From NCBI RefSeq assembly GCF_003574295.1, contig NZ_BHGK01000001.1, positions 496,001 through 560,000 of the forward strand: a DNA stretch of 64,000 nucleotides, written 5' to 3'. The first letter of the stretch is position 1, and each line of letters opens with the position of its first letter. Of this stretch, positions 28,760-38,199 are shown one piece after another. The translations under genes and the position numbers were made by a program. The notes below the pieces were generated by a model that searched no databases, was not told the origin of the DNA, and worked only from the letters and a program-made list of their open reading frames with translations. This stretch comes from Mediterraneibacter butyricigenes. GTDB lineage: Bacteria; Bacillota; Clostridia; Lachnospirales; Lachnospiraceae.

Positions 28760-29395
28760 TTATCTGAACAACTTATACATAAATTTGATAAATACTACCA
28801 GATATACAACAATTGCCAGGAAAACGATAAACGTCTCTACATTAAACCGTTTATAATTTAATTTAATAACACTGGCTTTTTCCAGATTTTCTCCATCTAG
28901 CTTCATTGTGCTTTCTGATTTTCCCTTTTCCGTCATATAAACTGCCATGGTTTCATCTTCCTGCACATTTTCCCCTTGAATCGTAAGAATATATTCCTTT
29001 CCTTCACTCTCTTCCTGAATCGGAAAAGATACTTTTATATTCCCGCGCTTCTGCGCGCTCGAACTGACAAACTCCTTATTTTCTGTACTAGATTCATCAA
29101 TCACTCCCGTTCCAACTTCTTTTCCGGAATCAGCTTCTGTCACACTCCAGTTATAAGTTCCGATCACCTGGTTATCCAGCTTCGTTAGTTTGATTGAAAA
29201 TCCACACAGCCCATGGTCTGTACTGACAAACGTCTGTGTCAGAACAACACCGGCATTAAGTTTTCCAGTATTCTCATAAGAATTTGCACCTATATCCGTA
29301 TTATAAATTGCTCGCGGCCAGACTCCATAAGAATAGATTGCAGCGACAACGACTGCCAATACAACAAATATAATTTTCTTTAGATTTTTCACCAA
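28760..29395 (-). CDS. Two-pass membrane protein with extracytoplasmic beta domain, unknown
   Basis: A 211-residue protein I do not recognise. One N-terminal membrane segment (about 8-27), an outer domain of about 150 residues with alternating hydrophobic strands (VVLTQTFVSTDHGLCGFSIKL, then YNWSVTEADSGKEV), and a C-terminal membrane segment (about 186-205). The plan mirrors the N-terminal part of the DUF2142 protein at 33792-35810: helix, Ser/Thr-rich beta domain of similar size, helix. It sits between the Wzt-like ATPase gene (8 nt) and a GT2 gene, so it may serve export or lipid-carrier steps; this is inference. Confidence 0.55.
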   Translation of the reverse strand: MVKNLKKIIFVVLAVVVAAIYSYGVWPRAIYNTDIGANSYENTGKLNAGVVLTQTFVSTDHGLCGFSIKLTKLDNQVIGTYNWSVTEADSGKEVGTGVIDESSTENKEFVSSSAQKRGNIKVSFPIQEESEGKEYILTIQGENVQEDETMAVYMTEKGKSESTMKLDGENLEKASVIKLNYKRFNVETFIVFLAIVVYLVVFIKFMYKLFR

Positions 29396-29403
29396 TATAA
29401 CCT

Positions 29404-30162
29404 CTACTCTTCCAGTTCTCCTGCATAATACGCTCTCTCAAAATGGCTGCCCACTTCTTCGCTCGTACCATCCTCCCGGATTCTTCCCTTTTCGATCCAG
29501 ATTGCCCGATTACAGATTTTCTTCACCTGGTCAATACTGTGAGACACAAACAAAATTGTTGTATCTTTCTTCATCATTCCCTGAATTCTTTTCTCACATT
29601 TTTCCTGGAATCTGAAATCTCCTACCGACAGGACTTCATCCACGATCAGAATATCCGGTGTACCGATTGTTGCGATTGCAAAAGCCAGTCGGGCCAACAT
29701 ACCGGAAGAAAAATTCTTGATCGGTACATCCATAAACTCTTCCAACTCCGAAAACTCTACGATTCCATCATAATGCTTCTGCATCTCTTTTCGTGAGTAT
29801 CCCAGAATGGCACCGTTTAAGAATACATTTTCGCGAGCGGTAAGATCCATATCAAAACCAGCACCCAATTCGATCATCGGAGCAATATTTCCATAGATTT
29901 TCACAGAACCCTTCGTTGGTTTCAATACTCCTGCAATTGTCTTAAGCAAAGTACTCTTACCGCAACCATTCAATCCGATCAGAGCAACCGATTCTCCTTT
30001 TTTTACATCAAATGTCACATCACTCAATGCCCAGAACTCATCGTATTTCATGTTATTTTTTATACGCTTGATAAAATATTCTTTCATATTATCTACTTTC
30101 TCACTGGAAAGATTAAAACGCATTGAAACATGATCTACTTTTACTACAATATCATCACTCAT
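29404..30162 (-). CDS. Polysaccharide ABC transporter ATPase (Wzt/TagH type)
   Basis: A 252-residue ATP-binding subunit energising export of a completed polysaccharide. Walker A GLNGCGKST (63-71), signature FSSGM (151-155), Walker B DILIVDE (170-176) with E176, H-loop SHS (207-209). The short N-terminal insert before Walker A and ELGAGFDMDLTARENV are typical of the Wzt/TagH/RfbE subgroup. It lacks the long C-terminal carbohydrate-binding domain of some Wzt proteins, so export probably does not need a modified chain end. The permease gene is 14 nt upstream. Confidence 0.92.
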   Translation of the reverse strand: MSDDIVVKVDHVSMRFNLSSEKVDNMKEYFIKRIKNNMKYDEFWALSDVTFDVKKGESVALIGLNGCGKSTLLKTIAGVLKPTKGSVKIYGNIAPMIELGAGFDMDLTARENVFLNGAILGYSRKEMQKHYDGIVEFSELEEFMDVPIKNFSSGMLARLAFAIATIGTPDILIVDEVLSVGDFRFQEKCEKRIQGMMKKDTTILFVSHSIDQVKKICNRAIWIEKGRIREDGTSEEVGSHFERAYYAGELEE

Positions 30163-30176
30163 TCATCTATCCTTCC

Positions 30177-30965
30177 TTAGAGATTCAATATAAATTCATC
30201 CTGCTGCTTGTAGAATACCCACAATCCCAAAGCAAGCGTTGCCAGGACAACCACCAAAAATACCAGCAACTCAAATGCTGACGGAATCCGGTTATACATC
30301 ATAACCTCCCGAAAAATATTTAAGATTCCGGTCAATGGATTTAAGTTTACAATGATTCTTACTTTCTCTGGCAACATGCTCATTGGATAAATAATCGGAG
30401 TCAAATACATTAAAGCCGTTAAAAATACGGTATACAAATGCATCACATCTCTGAACTTTACGGTAAGTGCCGCCAAAATCAACCCAATTCCCAATGAAAA
30501 AATCGTCAGATAAACCAACGGGATCACTACCAAAAACATCGTAAAGTGCAACTCCGTTCTTGTAAAAAGCATAACCAGGATCAATGCACAGAAAGAAGAC
30601 AAGATATTAATGCTTGATGATGCAATCCTCGAAAGCACAAACAGGTATTTCGGAATGTATACTTTCTTGATCAAAGACGCATTTCCCAGAATCGCTGTCA
30701 TCGCCCCAGATGTTGCCTCGTTATAAAATGTAAACAAGATCTGTCCTGTCAAAATATACAGGGAGTAATTCTCAATATCAAATTTCATCAGATTTGAAAA
30801 TACTACAGACAGAATCACCATCATCATCAACGGGTTTAGCAACGTCCATAACACTCCAAGCACTGACTTTCGATATTTAATCTTTACATCCCTTGCCACC
30901 AACTCATATAGCAGTGGCTGAAATTTTTTAAAATTATTAATATGTTCCAACATCTCTTTTCTCAC
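30177..30965 (-). CDS. Polysaccharide ABC transporter permease (Wzm/TagG type)
   Basis: A 262-residue ABC-2 permease with six predicted helices. LLYELVARDVKIKYRKSVLGVLWTLLNPL is the family entry motif (about 17-45), preceding the first helix. LNPLTGILNIFREVMMYN follows near the C-terminal helices. Pairs with the ATPase 14 nt downstream and follows rmlC by 12 nt in the same orientation. The pair would export an undecaprenyl-linked glycan such as a rhamnan. Confidence 0.92.
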   Translation of the reverse strand: MRKEMLEHINNFKKFQPLLYELVARDVKIKYRKSVLGVLWTLLNPLMMMVILSVVFSNLMKFDIENYSLYILTGQILFTFYNEATSGAMTAILGNASLIKKVYIPKYLFVLSRIASSSINILSSFCALILVMLFTRTELHFTMFLVVIPLVYLTIFSLGIGLILAALTVKFRDVMHLYTVFLTALMYLTPIIYPMSMLPEKVRIIVNLNPLTGILNIFREVMMYNRIPSAFELLVFLVVVLATLALGLWVFYKQQDEFILNL

Positions 30966-30977
30966 CTGTTCACATGA

Positions 30978-31529
30978 CTATTTTGTCAAGTCCTTGATTC
31001 CGCCCCACTTCTGATCTTTTTCAGAAATGATAAGCTCCATATCTTCCGGAATAGGCCATTCTACACCAATATCCGGGTCATTCCACGCAAGGCCACCCTC
31101 GTCATTTGGATGATAAAAATCCGTGCATTTATATGCAAACTCTGCAGAATCAGATAATACTACAAATCCATGCGCAAAATTTTTCGGAATAAAGAACTGT
31201 TTTTTATTTTCTGCAGAAAGGAGTACTCCAAACCATTTTCCATAAGTTTTTGATCCTTTTCTCAAATCAACTGCCACATCAAACACTTCTCCACTTACCA
31301 CTCTCACCAGCTTATCCTGCGGATAGTTGATCTGGAAATGCAGTCCTCGAAGCACACCTTTTTTAGAGCTGGACTGGTTGTCCTGTACAAACTGAACATC
31401 AATTCCTGCTTCTTTAAAATCATTGTAATTATACGTTTCCATAAAATAGCCACGCTCATCTCCATGAACGGTCGGCTCTATTACTTTCAATCCTTCAATT
31501 TCACAATCTGTTACTTTGATCTGTCCCAT
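30978..31529 (-). CDS. rmlC: dTDP-4-dehydrorhamnose 3,5-epimerase
   Basis: A 183-residue cupin epimerase, third step of dTDP-L-rhamnose synthesis. GDERGYFMETY (23-33), QDNQSSSKKGVLRGLHFQ (49-66) with catalytic H64, and IPKNFAHGFVVLSD are diagnostic. The ATG at 31529 follows AAGGAGAAGAAG; an ATG 42 nt upstream would add a non-homologous extension. Order rmlB-rmlA-rmlC-wzm-wzt on the minus strand. Confidence 0.95.
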   Translation of the reverse strand: MGQIKVTDCEIEGLKVIEPTVHGDERGYFMETYNYNDFKEAGIDVQFVQDNQSSSKKGVLRGLHFQINYPQDKLVRVVSGEVFDVAVDLRKGSKTYGKWFGVLLSAENKKQFFIPKNFAHGFVVLSDSAEFAYKCTDFYHPNDEGGLAWNDPDIGVEWPIPEDMELIISEKDQKWGGIKDLTK

Positions 31530-31583
31530 CTTCTTCTCCTTACTACATATCGTTTCAACATTCTGTTTCACACATCTGTTTCA

Positions 31584-32462
31584 CTATTCGATATATTTTC
31601 CTTCCAGTACATCCATCAGATAACGACCATACTGATTCTTCTGATACAGATCACATGCCTCTTGCAATTTTTCTTTATCAATCCATCCATTGTTATATGC
31701 GATCTCTTCCAGACATGCGATCTTACGATTCTGATGAGTCTCTACCGTCTTTACAAAATTCGTTGCATCTACCAGAGATTCATGTGTACCGGTATCCAAC
31801 CAGGTAAATCCCTGTCCAAGTAATGTCACGTCCAGATTGCCTTTTTCCAGATAAATCCGGTTCAGGTCTGTAATCTCCAGTTCTCCTCTGGCACTCGGTT
31901 TGATCTGTTTTGCGTATTCTACAACTTTATTATCATAGAAATACAAGCCTGTTACCGCATAGTTTGATTTCGGCTGTGCCGGCTTTTCTTCCAGAGAAAC
32001 AGCCTTTCCTTCTTCATCAAATTCCACCACACCAAAACGTTCCGGATCATCCACGTAGTATCCGAATACGGTAGCACCCTCTGTCTTCTTTGCTGCAGCT
32101 ACCAGACGTTTTTTCAGTCCGTGTCCATGGAAAATGTTGTCACCCAGGATCATAGCACAACTGTCCCCATCAATAAATTCTTCACCCAAAAGGAACGCCT
32201 GAGCCAGTCCATCCGGTGACGGCTGAACTTTATACTGAAGAGAAATACCAAACTGACTTCCATCTCCCAAAAGTTCCTCAAAACGTGGAGTGTCTTCCGG
32301 TGTAGAAATGATCAGAATCTCTTTAATTCCTGCTTCCATCAGGATACTGAGCGGATAATAGATCATCGGTTTGTCATAGATTGGAAGTAACTGTTTACTG
32401 GTTACCTGAGTCAGTGGGTAAAGTCTTGTTCCTGAACCACCTGCTAATATAATTCCTTTCAT
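31584..32462 (-). CDS. rmlA: Glucose-1-phosphate thymidylyltransferase
   Basis: A 292-residue nucleotidyltransferase making dTDP-glucose, the first committed step of rhamnose synthesis. [18 protein letters not shown] with the GxGxR signature (8-13), [22 protein letters not shown] and [10 protein letters not shown] are all characteristic of RmlA. Full length. Preceded by rmlB across a 126-nt gap that holds a perfect hairpin (32554-32580). Confidence 0.96.
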   Translation of the reverse strand: MKGIILAGGSGTRLYPLTQVTSKQLLPIYDKPMIYYPLSILMEAGIKEILIISTPEDTPRFEELLGDGSQFGISLQYKVQPSPDGLAQAFLLGEEFIDGDSCAMILGDNIFHGHGLKKRLVAAAKKTEGATVFGYYVDDPERFGVVEFDEEGKAVSLEEKPAQPKSNYAVTGLYFYDNKVVEYAKQIKPSARGELEITDLNRIYLEKGNLDVTLLGQGFTWLDTGTHESLVDATNFVKTVETHQNRKIACLEEIAYNNGWIDKEKLQEACDLYQKNQYGRYLMDVLEGKYIE

Positions 32463-32553
32463 GTTCTTCTCCTTTTCTTCATGCTTGATATCATCTGCAA
32501 CTTCAAATTTTTGCGTATCTTCTCAATCATCTCTCTGTTCAATAACGCAAAGT

Positions 32554-32580
32554 AGCAGTATCTTGATTCAAGATACTGCT
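32554..32580. repeat. Perfect hairpin between rmlB and rmlA
   Basis: AGCAGTATCTTG and CAAGATACTGCT pair exactly over a 3-nt loop, 8 nt after the rmlB stop. On the minus strand no T-run follows, so it is probably an mRNA-stabilising or pausing structure and not a full terminator. Confidence 0.55.
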
Positions 32581-32588
32581 CATATGAC

Positions 32589-33671
32589 CTAGTTATTATA
32601 CATTTCCTCGTAATACTTCTGGTAATCACCGCTTGTCACACGTTCCATCCAGTCTTCATGTTCGAAGAACCATTTGATCGTAAGCTTAATACCATCTTCG
32701 AATTTTGTTTCCGGATACCAACCGATCTCAGATTTGATCTTGTCCGGTGCAATGGCATATCTTCTGTCATGTCCTTTACGGTCTTCTACGTATGTGATCA
32801 GATCTTCGCTGACAAGTTTCTTTCTCGGATCATCATCCGGAAGCATCTCCTGCAATGTATCCAGAATAATATGAATGATCTGAATATTCTGTTTTTCATT
32901 ATGTCCACCGATATTGTAAGTCTCGAAAAGTCGTCCCTTTTCCTGAACCATATCGATTCCCTTTGCATGATCTTCTACATACAGCCAGTCACGGACATTT
33001 TTTCCATCTCCATATACCGGAAGTTTCTTGCCCTGCAATGCATTGTTGATGATCAGCGGGATTAACTTCTCCGGGAACTGATACGGACCGTAGTTATTAC
33101 TGCAGTTTGTAATGTTCGCCGGGAACTTGTAAGTATCCATGTAAGATTTTACCAGCAGATCAGAAGATGCCTTACTTGCTGAGTATGGGCTATGCGGATC
33201 ATAAGGAGTTGTCTCATAGAAATATTCTCCCTCTTCTTCCAGTGATCCATATACTTCATCGGTCGAAACATGTAAGAATTTCTTGCCTTCTTTAAAAGAA
33301 CCGTCTGGCAATTCCCAAGCTGCTTTCGCTGCATTTAACATTACCAGAGTTCCAAGTACATTTGTCTTTACAAAAACATCTGGATTCTTGATACTTCTAT
33401 CCACATGACTCTCTGCTGCAAAATGTACCACTCGATCAATATCATTTTCCTCAAAAATCTTATTGATTGCATCTGCGTCACAAATATCTGCTTTTACAAA
33501 GGTATAATTGTCTCTGTCTTCGATATCTTTCAAGTTTTCAAGATTACCTGCGTATGTGAGCTTGTCCACATTGATGATGCGGATCTCATCCCCATACTTC
33601 TTAAACATATAATGAATATAATTAGAACCGATGAAACCGGCCCCTCCGGTTACCAAATATGTCCTCTGCAT
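32589..33671 (-). CDS. rmlB: dTDP-glucose 4,6-dehydratase
   Basis: A 360-residue extended SDR, second step of dTDP-L-rhamnose synthesis. GGAGFIGSN (9-17), HFAAESHVDRS, STDEVYG (136-142) with T137-D138-E139, and YSASK (163-167) are the complete active-site set. NCSNNYGPYQFPEKLIPL and VRDWLYVEDH follow. Start after AGTAGGAGGATATT. First gene of the rmlBAC - wzm/wzt - GT - rmlD run, with a strong promoter upstream. Confidence 0.97.
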   Translation of the reverse strand: MQRTYLVTGGAGFIGSNYIHYMFKKYGDEIRIINVDKLTYAGNLENLKDIEDRDNYTFVKADICDADAINKIFEENDIDRVVHFAAESHVDRSIKNPDVFVKTNVLGTLVMLNAAKAAWELPDGSFKEGKKFLHVSTDEVYGSLEEEGEYFYETTPYDPHSPYSASKASSDLLVKSYMDTYKFPANITNCSNNYGPYQFPEKLIPLIINNALQGKKLPVYGDGKNVRDWLYVEDHAKGIDMVQEKGRLFETYNIGGHNEKQNIQIIHIILDTLQEMLPDDDPRKKLVSEDLITYVEDRKGHDRRYAIAPDKIKSEIGWYPETKFEDGIKLTIKWFFEHEDWMERVTSGDYQKYYEEMYNN

Positions 33672-33719
33672 AATATCCTCCTACTAAATATAATCAAAAT
33701 AATCTCATAATCACACATC

Positions 33720-33748
33720 AGTATAGCATTGTATGGGTAAAATATCAA
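33720..33748 (-). promoter_or_regulatory. Promoter of the rml operon
   Basis: Minus strand TTGATA (33748-33743), 17-bp spacer ending TGC, TATACT (33725-33720): five of six matches in each box plus an extended -10. Confidence 0.75.
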
Positions 33749-33791
33749 CTACGACAACCCTTTTTCATCATATTGGTGCATCAATACTTCC

Positions 33792-35810
33792 TTATCTTAT
33801 CATAACTGTAATCATGACATTCAATACTATAAATACCTGTAATACTATAACAGAACCAATCACCACTCTATCCAAACTACGCTTCGATACAATCACCGAA
33901 TTCTGGCAGCTCAATAATAACGGAATACAAATCGGGAGGAAATACCTTCCTTGTATGCCAAGAATTGTACTTGAAATACTCGGCGTATAATCAAACATTA
34001 GCCCTGCGCAAACGATCAGAAATATCCCGCCGACCAAACAGAGCATCCAGATTCTCTCCCATTTTTTCCATACATGTATCATTTTTTCATTTTGTATTAC
34101 AGCCAGAATCATTAAAATTACATAACCGATAATCAGAATACTTGGCACTTCAATTTCTACCCAGCCCAGTTTGTCTCCGATCATCCCCGTAAAATAGCTT
34201 CCAAAATTCTGCCGAATCGTCTCACAAAAGACTGTGAAAGTATGCACCGGATTCTTAATGCACATTATCAGGCTATAAGTCTTTGTCGTATTTCCCGCTG
34301 CCGACGCACCACCTGCTGCCACTAGCATCTTAGGCAACTTTGTAACTAGCATGACAGCCGACCCAATTCCCAGCATTCCTCCGCCAAATATGATTTTCTG
34401 TCTGATTCCTCCAAACTTTTCTTTCGGAATCAGAAGACCGATACCAAGCAACGGCAGGTATACAAATTTTATCGGAACAATCACAAGCAAGAGAATTCCA
34501 ACTACAACGATATCTTTTCCTGTAATCTTTTCCTTTTTTTCATCATAGGCAAGATATAACAAGTATGCTGTCAGAAGGAAACATGCTCCCAACAATACCG
34601 AATCATAATTATACGACGCTACCATTTGTATGGTCATTGGGAAGCTTCCGACCAGAAATAGTATATTCTTTGCAAATCCGGGAATTATCCTGAGTGCAAA
34701 CCACATCACTGTACAATACCAGAATAATGCAAATAACCTTCCCAGGAAAAAGATCTGAACTCCGTTTAAACTCAAAAGACGTCCCAGAGTAACCCCCAGC
34801 ACTTGCGGCACATAGCCCAAGTGCGCACTCGACAATGGACTTCTTGTTGCAATCGTTTTCTTTGTAATTGCTCCATCTTTTCCTAAGAGTCCTCGGATAT
34901 AGTGTGCATAAGTCTCTCGAAACGGTCTTTCCTGTCGAAGCAAATAATCTGCAGACTCTTTTTCCAAAAGAACTTGATTTTCCTGATCCACACTTTCTTT
35001 ACCTAACACTTTACTACTCAGTGCATACGTTGTCACAAAATGCGATCCCTCATCCGGCACTGTATATTGCGGCAAAATCAAAAGATACATACTTCCGATT
35101 AACAAAATGCTGATAATTACAACTATATCTTTCGACAGATTCAACGCCTTACAAGCAAATACTACCGTGATGCACATCAACCCCACCGCTACGATCAACC
35201 AATAAAAATAAATAATGGAACCGCAGTCTCCGTCAAGAAGCTGAAAGAACAGAGTGTTTTTCTCCTCATCCTTTGTTTCGTTCAAAGTTACCGGATGAAA
35301 CAACTGATTATTTCCCGTATACGTTTTTTTCAGTCCAAGATTTGCTTCACTGGTTTTAGAATTTCCAATTTCTATTTTATAAATTTCTCCCAGCTCAACC
35401 TTTTGCTCCGGAAGATAGAAATAGCAAAATCCTTCTTCCGGCAATGTAGTTTCGTCACATAGCCATTCTTTTACCAGTTCCCCAGTTTGCTTTTTTAACT
35501 GTACCGAAATATTTAACCTTTCCTGAGGACAGTCTACCCATATTGCAATTCCCGTAATTCCAGTGCTTACAGTTGTAATATCCTGAGTAGCTGATTCGCC
35601 TGGTTTTAAGGAAATCTCTTCTGCAACTCCAGCCGGATCTGAATCTTTTCCTACTGCCATCACACTTCTCGGCTGACTTGCTGCATTTTCGACATATATC
35701 TTATACAATCCTCCTGCCGACCCTAAAAAAAGACAGCACAAAACTGCCCATAAGATAATTAGATTCTTATTTTTTTTCCATCGTTCTTTCAAACTACTCT
35801 TCCCCTGCAT
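33792..35810 (-). CDS. DUF2142-family polytopic membrane protein
   Basis: A 672-residue protein with about twelve membrane segments. After the first helix there is an outer Ser/Thr-rich domain of about 150 residues, then helices containing PQYTVPDEGSHFVTTYAL, the DUF2142 hallmark also found at the same place in GT-C-type enzymes. HAxRSPLSSAHLGYVPQVLG-like text follows. The family is thought to transfer sugars or modify glycans using lipid-linked donors, which fits its partners here: a DPM1-like GT2 (36157) and a DUF2304 protein (35794). It overlaps the latter by 17 nt. The exact start is uncertain (ATG at 35810 or a TTG 18 nt later). Confidence 0.75.
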   Translation of the reverse strand: MQGKSSLKERWKKNKNLIILWAVLCCLFLGSAGGLYKIYVENAASQPRSVMAVGKDSDPAGVAEEISLKPGESATQDITTVSTGITGIAIWVDCPQERLNISVQLKKQTGELVKEWLCDETTLPEEGFCYFYLPEQKVELGEIYKIEIGNSKTSEANLGLKKTYTGNNQLFHPVTLNETKDEEKNTLFFQLLDGDCGSIIYFYWLIVAVGLMCITVVFACKALNLSKDIVVIISILLIGSMYLLILPQYTVPDEGSHFVTTYALSSKVLGKESVDQENQVLLEKESADYLLRQERPFRETYAHYIRGLLGKDGAITKKTIATRSPLSSAHLGYVPQVLGVTLGRLLSLNGVQIFFLGRLFALFWYCTVMWFALRIIPGFAKNILFLVGSFPMTIQMVASYNYDSVLLGACFLLTAYLLYLAYDEKKEKITGKDIVVVGILLLVIVPIKFVYLPLLGIGLLIPKEKFGGIRQKIIFGGGMLGIGSAVMLVTKLPKMLVAAGGASAAGNTTKTYSLIMCIKNPVHTFTVFCETIRQNFGSYFTGMIGDKLGWVEIEVPSILIIGYVILMILAVIQNEKMIHVWKKWERIWMLCLVGGIFLIVCAGLMFDYTPSISSTILGIQGRYFLPICIPLLLSCQNSVIVSKRSLDRVVIGSVIVLQVFIVLNVMITVMIR

Positions 35811-36153
35811 CTTCTCTGTCCCGTACTTTCTTCTCTAAAAATGCTACCTGCTGTGCCAGATTTTTAATGCGGATTGACATTCTCGAAACCGCAACCGTCA
35901 GGATAAAAATAATGGTCAAAGCAAAAAGGAATCCACAGAAAAAAAGCATATTAGTTGGACTTGCCACTCCAACCAGATGCGCCAGCCTTGTAATCAGCAT
36001 TGGGAAACAGTTTAAAATAAAAATCCCAACACCCACCCCCAACCAGGCCAAAGCATACCGTAATTCCAGTTTTCTTTGTTTTACCATATTGATAATCCAG
36101 GACAACGCAAAAATAATAATCACTGCCACTACAATCTGTATTTTTATATTCAT
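35794..36153 (-). CDS. DUF2304 small membrane protein
   Basis: A 119-residue protein with three hydrophobic helices and a C-terminal amphipathic or coiled-coil end (RIKNLAQQVAFLEKKVRD). The segment KQRKLELRYALAWLGVG is the DUF2304 mark. These proteins are usually encoded beside a dolichyl-phosphate-mannose-synthase-like GT2, as here (3 nt gap to 36157), and may help anchor it or handle the lipid carrier. Confidence 0.8.
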   Translation of the reverse strand: MNIKIQIVVAVIIIFALSWIINMVKQRKLELRYALAWLGVGVGIFILNCFPMLITRLAHLVGVASPTNMLFFCGFLFALTIIFILTVAVSRMSIRIKNLAQQVAFLEKKVRDREDAGEE

Positions 36154-36156
36154 ACA

Positions 36157-36852
36157 TTATCTTCCTTTTCTAAACCATTCAAAAATAATTGCAAGCGGAA
36201 CTTTTATCATATAATACACTGAATTTTTCAGTGAAATGGATGATACACCCCCCTCACGTTCCCGCATGATAACCGGGATTTCTTCCACCTTAAGTCCACG
36301 CATCAAAACTGCGACCACACTTTCCGGTTCCGGGTAATCTTTCGGATAATCCTTTGCGAACATTTCCAGTACATTTTTTCCGATCATTCTTAAACCCGAT
36401 GTGGGATCTGTAATGGTTTTCCCTGTTAACAAACGAATCAGTCTTGTAAAAAAGCGAATCCCGACTCTTCGTAATCCTGAAGACTGAAAACCTTCCTTCT
36501 CTATAAAACGAGACCCTATTACCATATCCAGTTGATTCTTTTCCAGATAATCTGCCATTTTTTCTAGAAACTCCGGATCATGCTGACCGTCTCCATCTAC
36601 CTGAACAGCCATATCATATCCATGTTCCGCCGCATATTGATATCCGGTCTGTACTGCTCCTCCAATTCCAAGATTGATTGGAAGATTTATGATATTATAT
36701 TGATGACTTTCACAGATTTCTTTCGTCCTGTCTGTCGAGCAGTCATTGATAACCACATAATCAAAATGTTTTGATTTTCCCAGAATATCCTCTACCGTAT
36801 GCTCTATATTTTCCTCTTCATTATAAGCCGGTACAATAATCAATCTTTTCAT
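36157..36852 (-). CDS. DPM1/GtrB-like polyprenyl-phosphate glycosyltransferase (GT2)
   Basis: A 231-residue GT-A enzyme of the dolichol-phosphate-mannose synthase group, loading a sugar onto polyprenyl phosphate. RLIIVPAYNEEENIEHTV (3-20), VINDCSTDRT, VQVDGDGQHDPEF with the DxD-like DGDGQHD site, and GSRFIEKEGFQ with DPTSGLRMIG are clear. It lacks C-terminal membrane helices; the DUF2304 and DUF2142 proteins encoded just downstream probably supply membrane context. The trio looks like a lipid-linked sugar side-chain module. Confidence 0.88.
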   Translation of the reverse strand: MKRLIIVPAYNEEENIEHTVEDILGKSKHFDYVVINDCSTDRTKEICESHQYNIINLPINLGIGGAVQTGYQYAAEHGYDMAVQVDGDGQHDPEFLEKMADYLEKNQLDMVIGSRFIEKEGFQSSGLRRVGIRFFTRLIRLLTGKTITDPTSGLRMIGKNVLEMFAKDYPKDYPEPESVVAVLMRGLKVEEIPVIMREREGGVSSISLKNSVYYMIKVPLAIIFEWFRKGR

Positions 36853-36854
36853 AT

Positions 36855-38012
36855 TTACTCGTTAACTATCCTCTCTAATTCATCCGTAGTACATTCCCAG
36901 GTGAAATGTTCCCTCAGTCGTTCATAACACAACTCCTGAGCTTTCCTTCGTTTTTCCGGATCATTCGCCACATCCTCCAGAACACGATACAACGTATCTA
37001 CATGATTGTCTTTCATAACTGTTCCATATTCTTTTCCCATGACTAATTCCTTGGTTCCACCTCGCTCTGTCGTAATAATATAACAGTGACAGGCTGCCGC
37101 TTCTAAAGCTGATGTCGCAAATCCTTCCGAAAGGGACGGTAGGCAAAAAATATCCGACGACTCTAACAACGCAACTACTTCTTCAAATGCCAGGCGTCCT
37201 ACCGGAATAATATACTCGGATTGATGTGCTTCCACATATTCTTTTTCTTCGCCCTCTCCGGCTAAAAACAGATATAAATTATCACATTCCTTTTTATTAT
37301 ATCTTTCAACCGACTCTATCAATTCATAAATGCCTTTTTCTTTCAATAATCTTCCCGTAAATGCAATAACAACCGCTTTCTCCGGAATATTGTATTTCAT
37401 TCGATAATCACATAATTCTTTTTCTTTTATTTTTTCTATTTTTTTCAGATCCACTGCATTATACAACACACCTTTTGACTGAATTCCAAAATGCGCAGAC
37501 CATTCACAGCATGCTTCAGAAACCCCATAATAATTTCCACAAACCCGTTTCAGGACAAACGTATGCATATGCTCATAGATTCCCCCGATAAAATCCAAAA
37601 TCTTATTGTGAACAGACAAATGCCCAGTTCCATGTTCAATGCAAATACTCTTTATTCTCTTCCTTTTTGCATATACTGCTGCATAAATAGAATGTAAATA
37701 AAACCTTGCATTGATTACGACAATATCATAATCATGTCTTTTCAGGTACCGGTGGATCAGCCAAAATTCCCTAGTTGGCTTCATAACAGGAAAACGTCCG
37801 TTTATAAAATTAAAACATGGGAAACGATATACTTTGATTCCTTCTATCTTTTCCGTCGTCTTACTTCCAGTTGTATTGTTAGTGATAACGGTAACTTTGT
37901 TTCCCCTTTTTATCAATTCTTTCGCAATATTATAAGTGTAATTCTCAATTCCTCCCATATGTGGAAGAAATTGTGCCGCAAAAATGCAATACTTTCTTCT
38001 TTTATTATCCAT
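36855..38012 (-). CDS. GT4 glycosyltransferase
   Basis: A 385-residue GT-B enzyme. The N-terminal acceptor half has FLPHMGGIENYTYNIAKEL (14-32) and VTVITNNT. The donor half has IAFTGRLLKEKGIYELIES, FLAGEGEE and the EX7E site CLPSLSEGFATSALEAAA. Typical of retaining mannosyl-, glucosyl- or GlcNAc-transferases of surface glycans. First gene of the GT4 - GT2 - DUF2304 - DUF2142 unit, with 2-nt spacing to the next gene and a promoter at 38047-38075. Confidence 0.9.
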   Translation of the reverse strand: MDNKRRKYCIFAAQFLPHMGGIENYTYNIAKELIKRGNKVTVITNNTTGSKTTEKIEGIKVYRFPCFNFINGRFPVMKPTREFWLIHRYLKRHDYDIVVINARFYLHSIYAAVYAKRKRIKSICIEHGTGHLSVHNKILDFIGGIYEHMHTFVLKRVCGNYYGVSEACCEWSAHFGIQSKGVLYNAVDLKKIEKIKEKELCDYRMKYNIPEKAVVIAFTGRLLKEKGIYELIESVERYNKKECDNLYLFLAGEGEEKEYVEAHQSEYIIPVGRLAFEEVVALLESSDIFCLPSLSEGFATSALEAAACHCYIITTERGGTKELVMGKEYGTVMKDNHVDTLYRVLEDVANDPEKRRKAQELCYERLREHFTWECTTDELERIVNE

Positions 38013-38046
38013 CTATTCTCTTCCATTTTTAATCATTTTGTCTTTT

Positions 38047-38075
38047 ATTGTAACATTCTTATGTATTCAGCGCAA
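38047..38075 (-). promoter_or_regulatory. Promoter of the GT4-DUF2142 unit
   Basis: Minus strand TTGCGC (38075-38070), 17-bp spacer ending TGT, TACAAT (38052-38047), an extended -10. The -35 is identical to that of the LCP operon. Confidence 0.6.
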
Positions 38076-38199
38076 GGTTTGTGATTGCGGCTGTTACTTT
38101 CAACACTATTCTCCTAACAAATCGCTTATTTGCAAACTTCTGTTAAGTATGATACATTACTAAAGTATTACCAATTTACACTTGAAAGGAGAAAAATAT

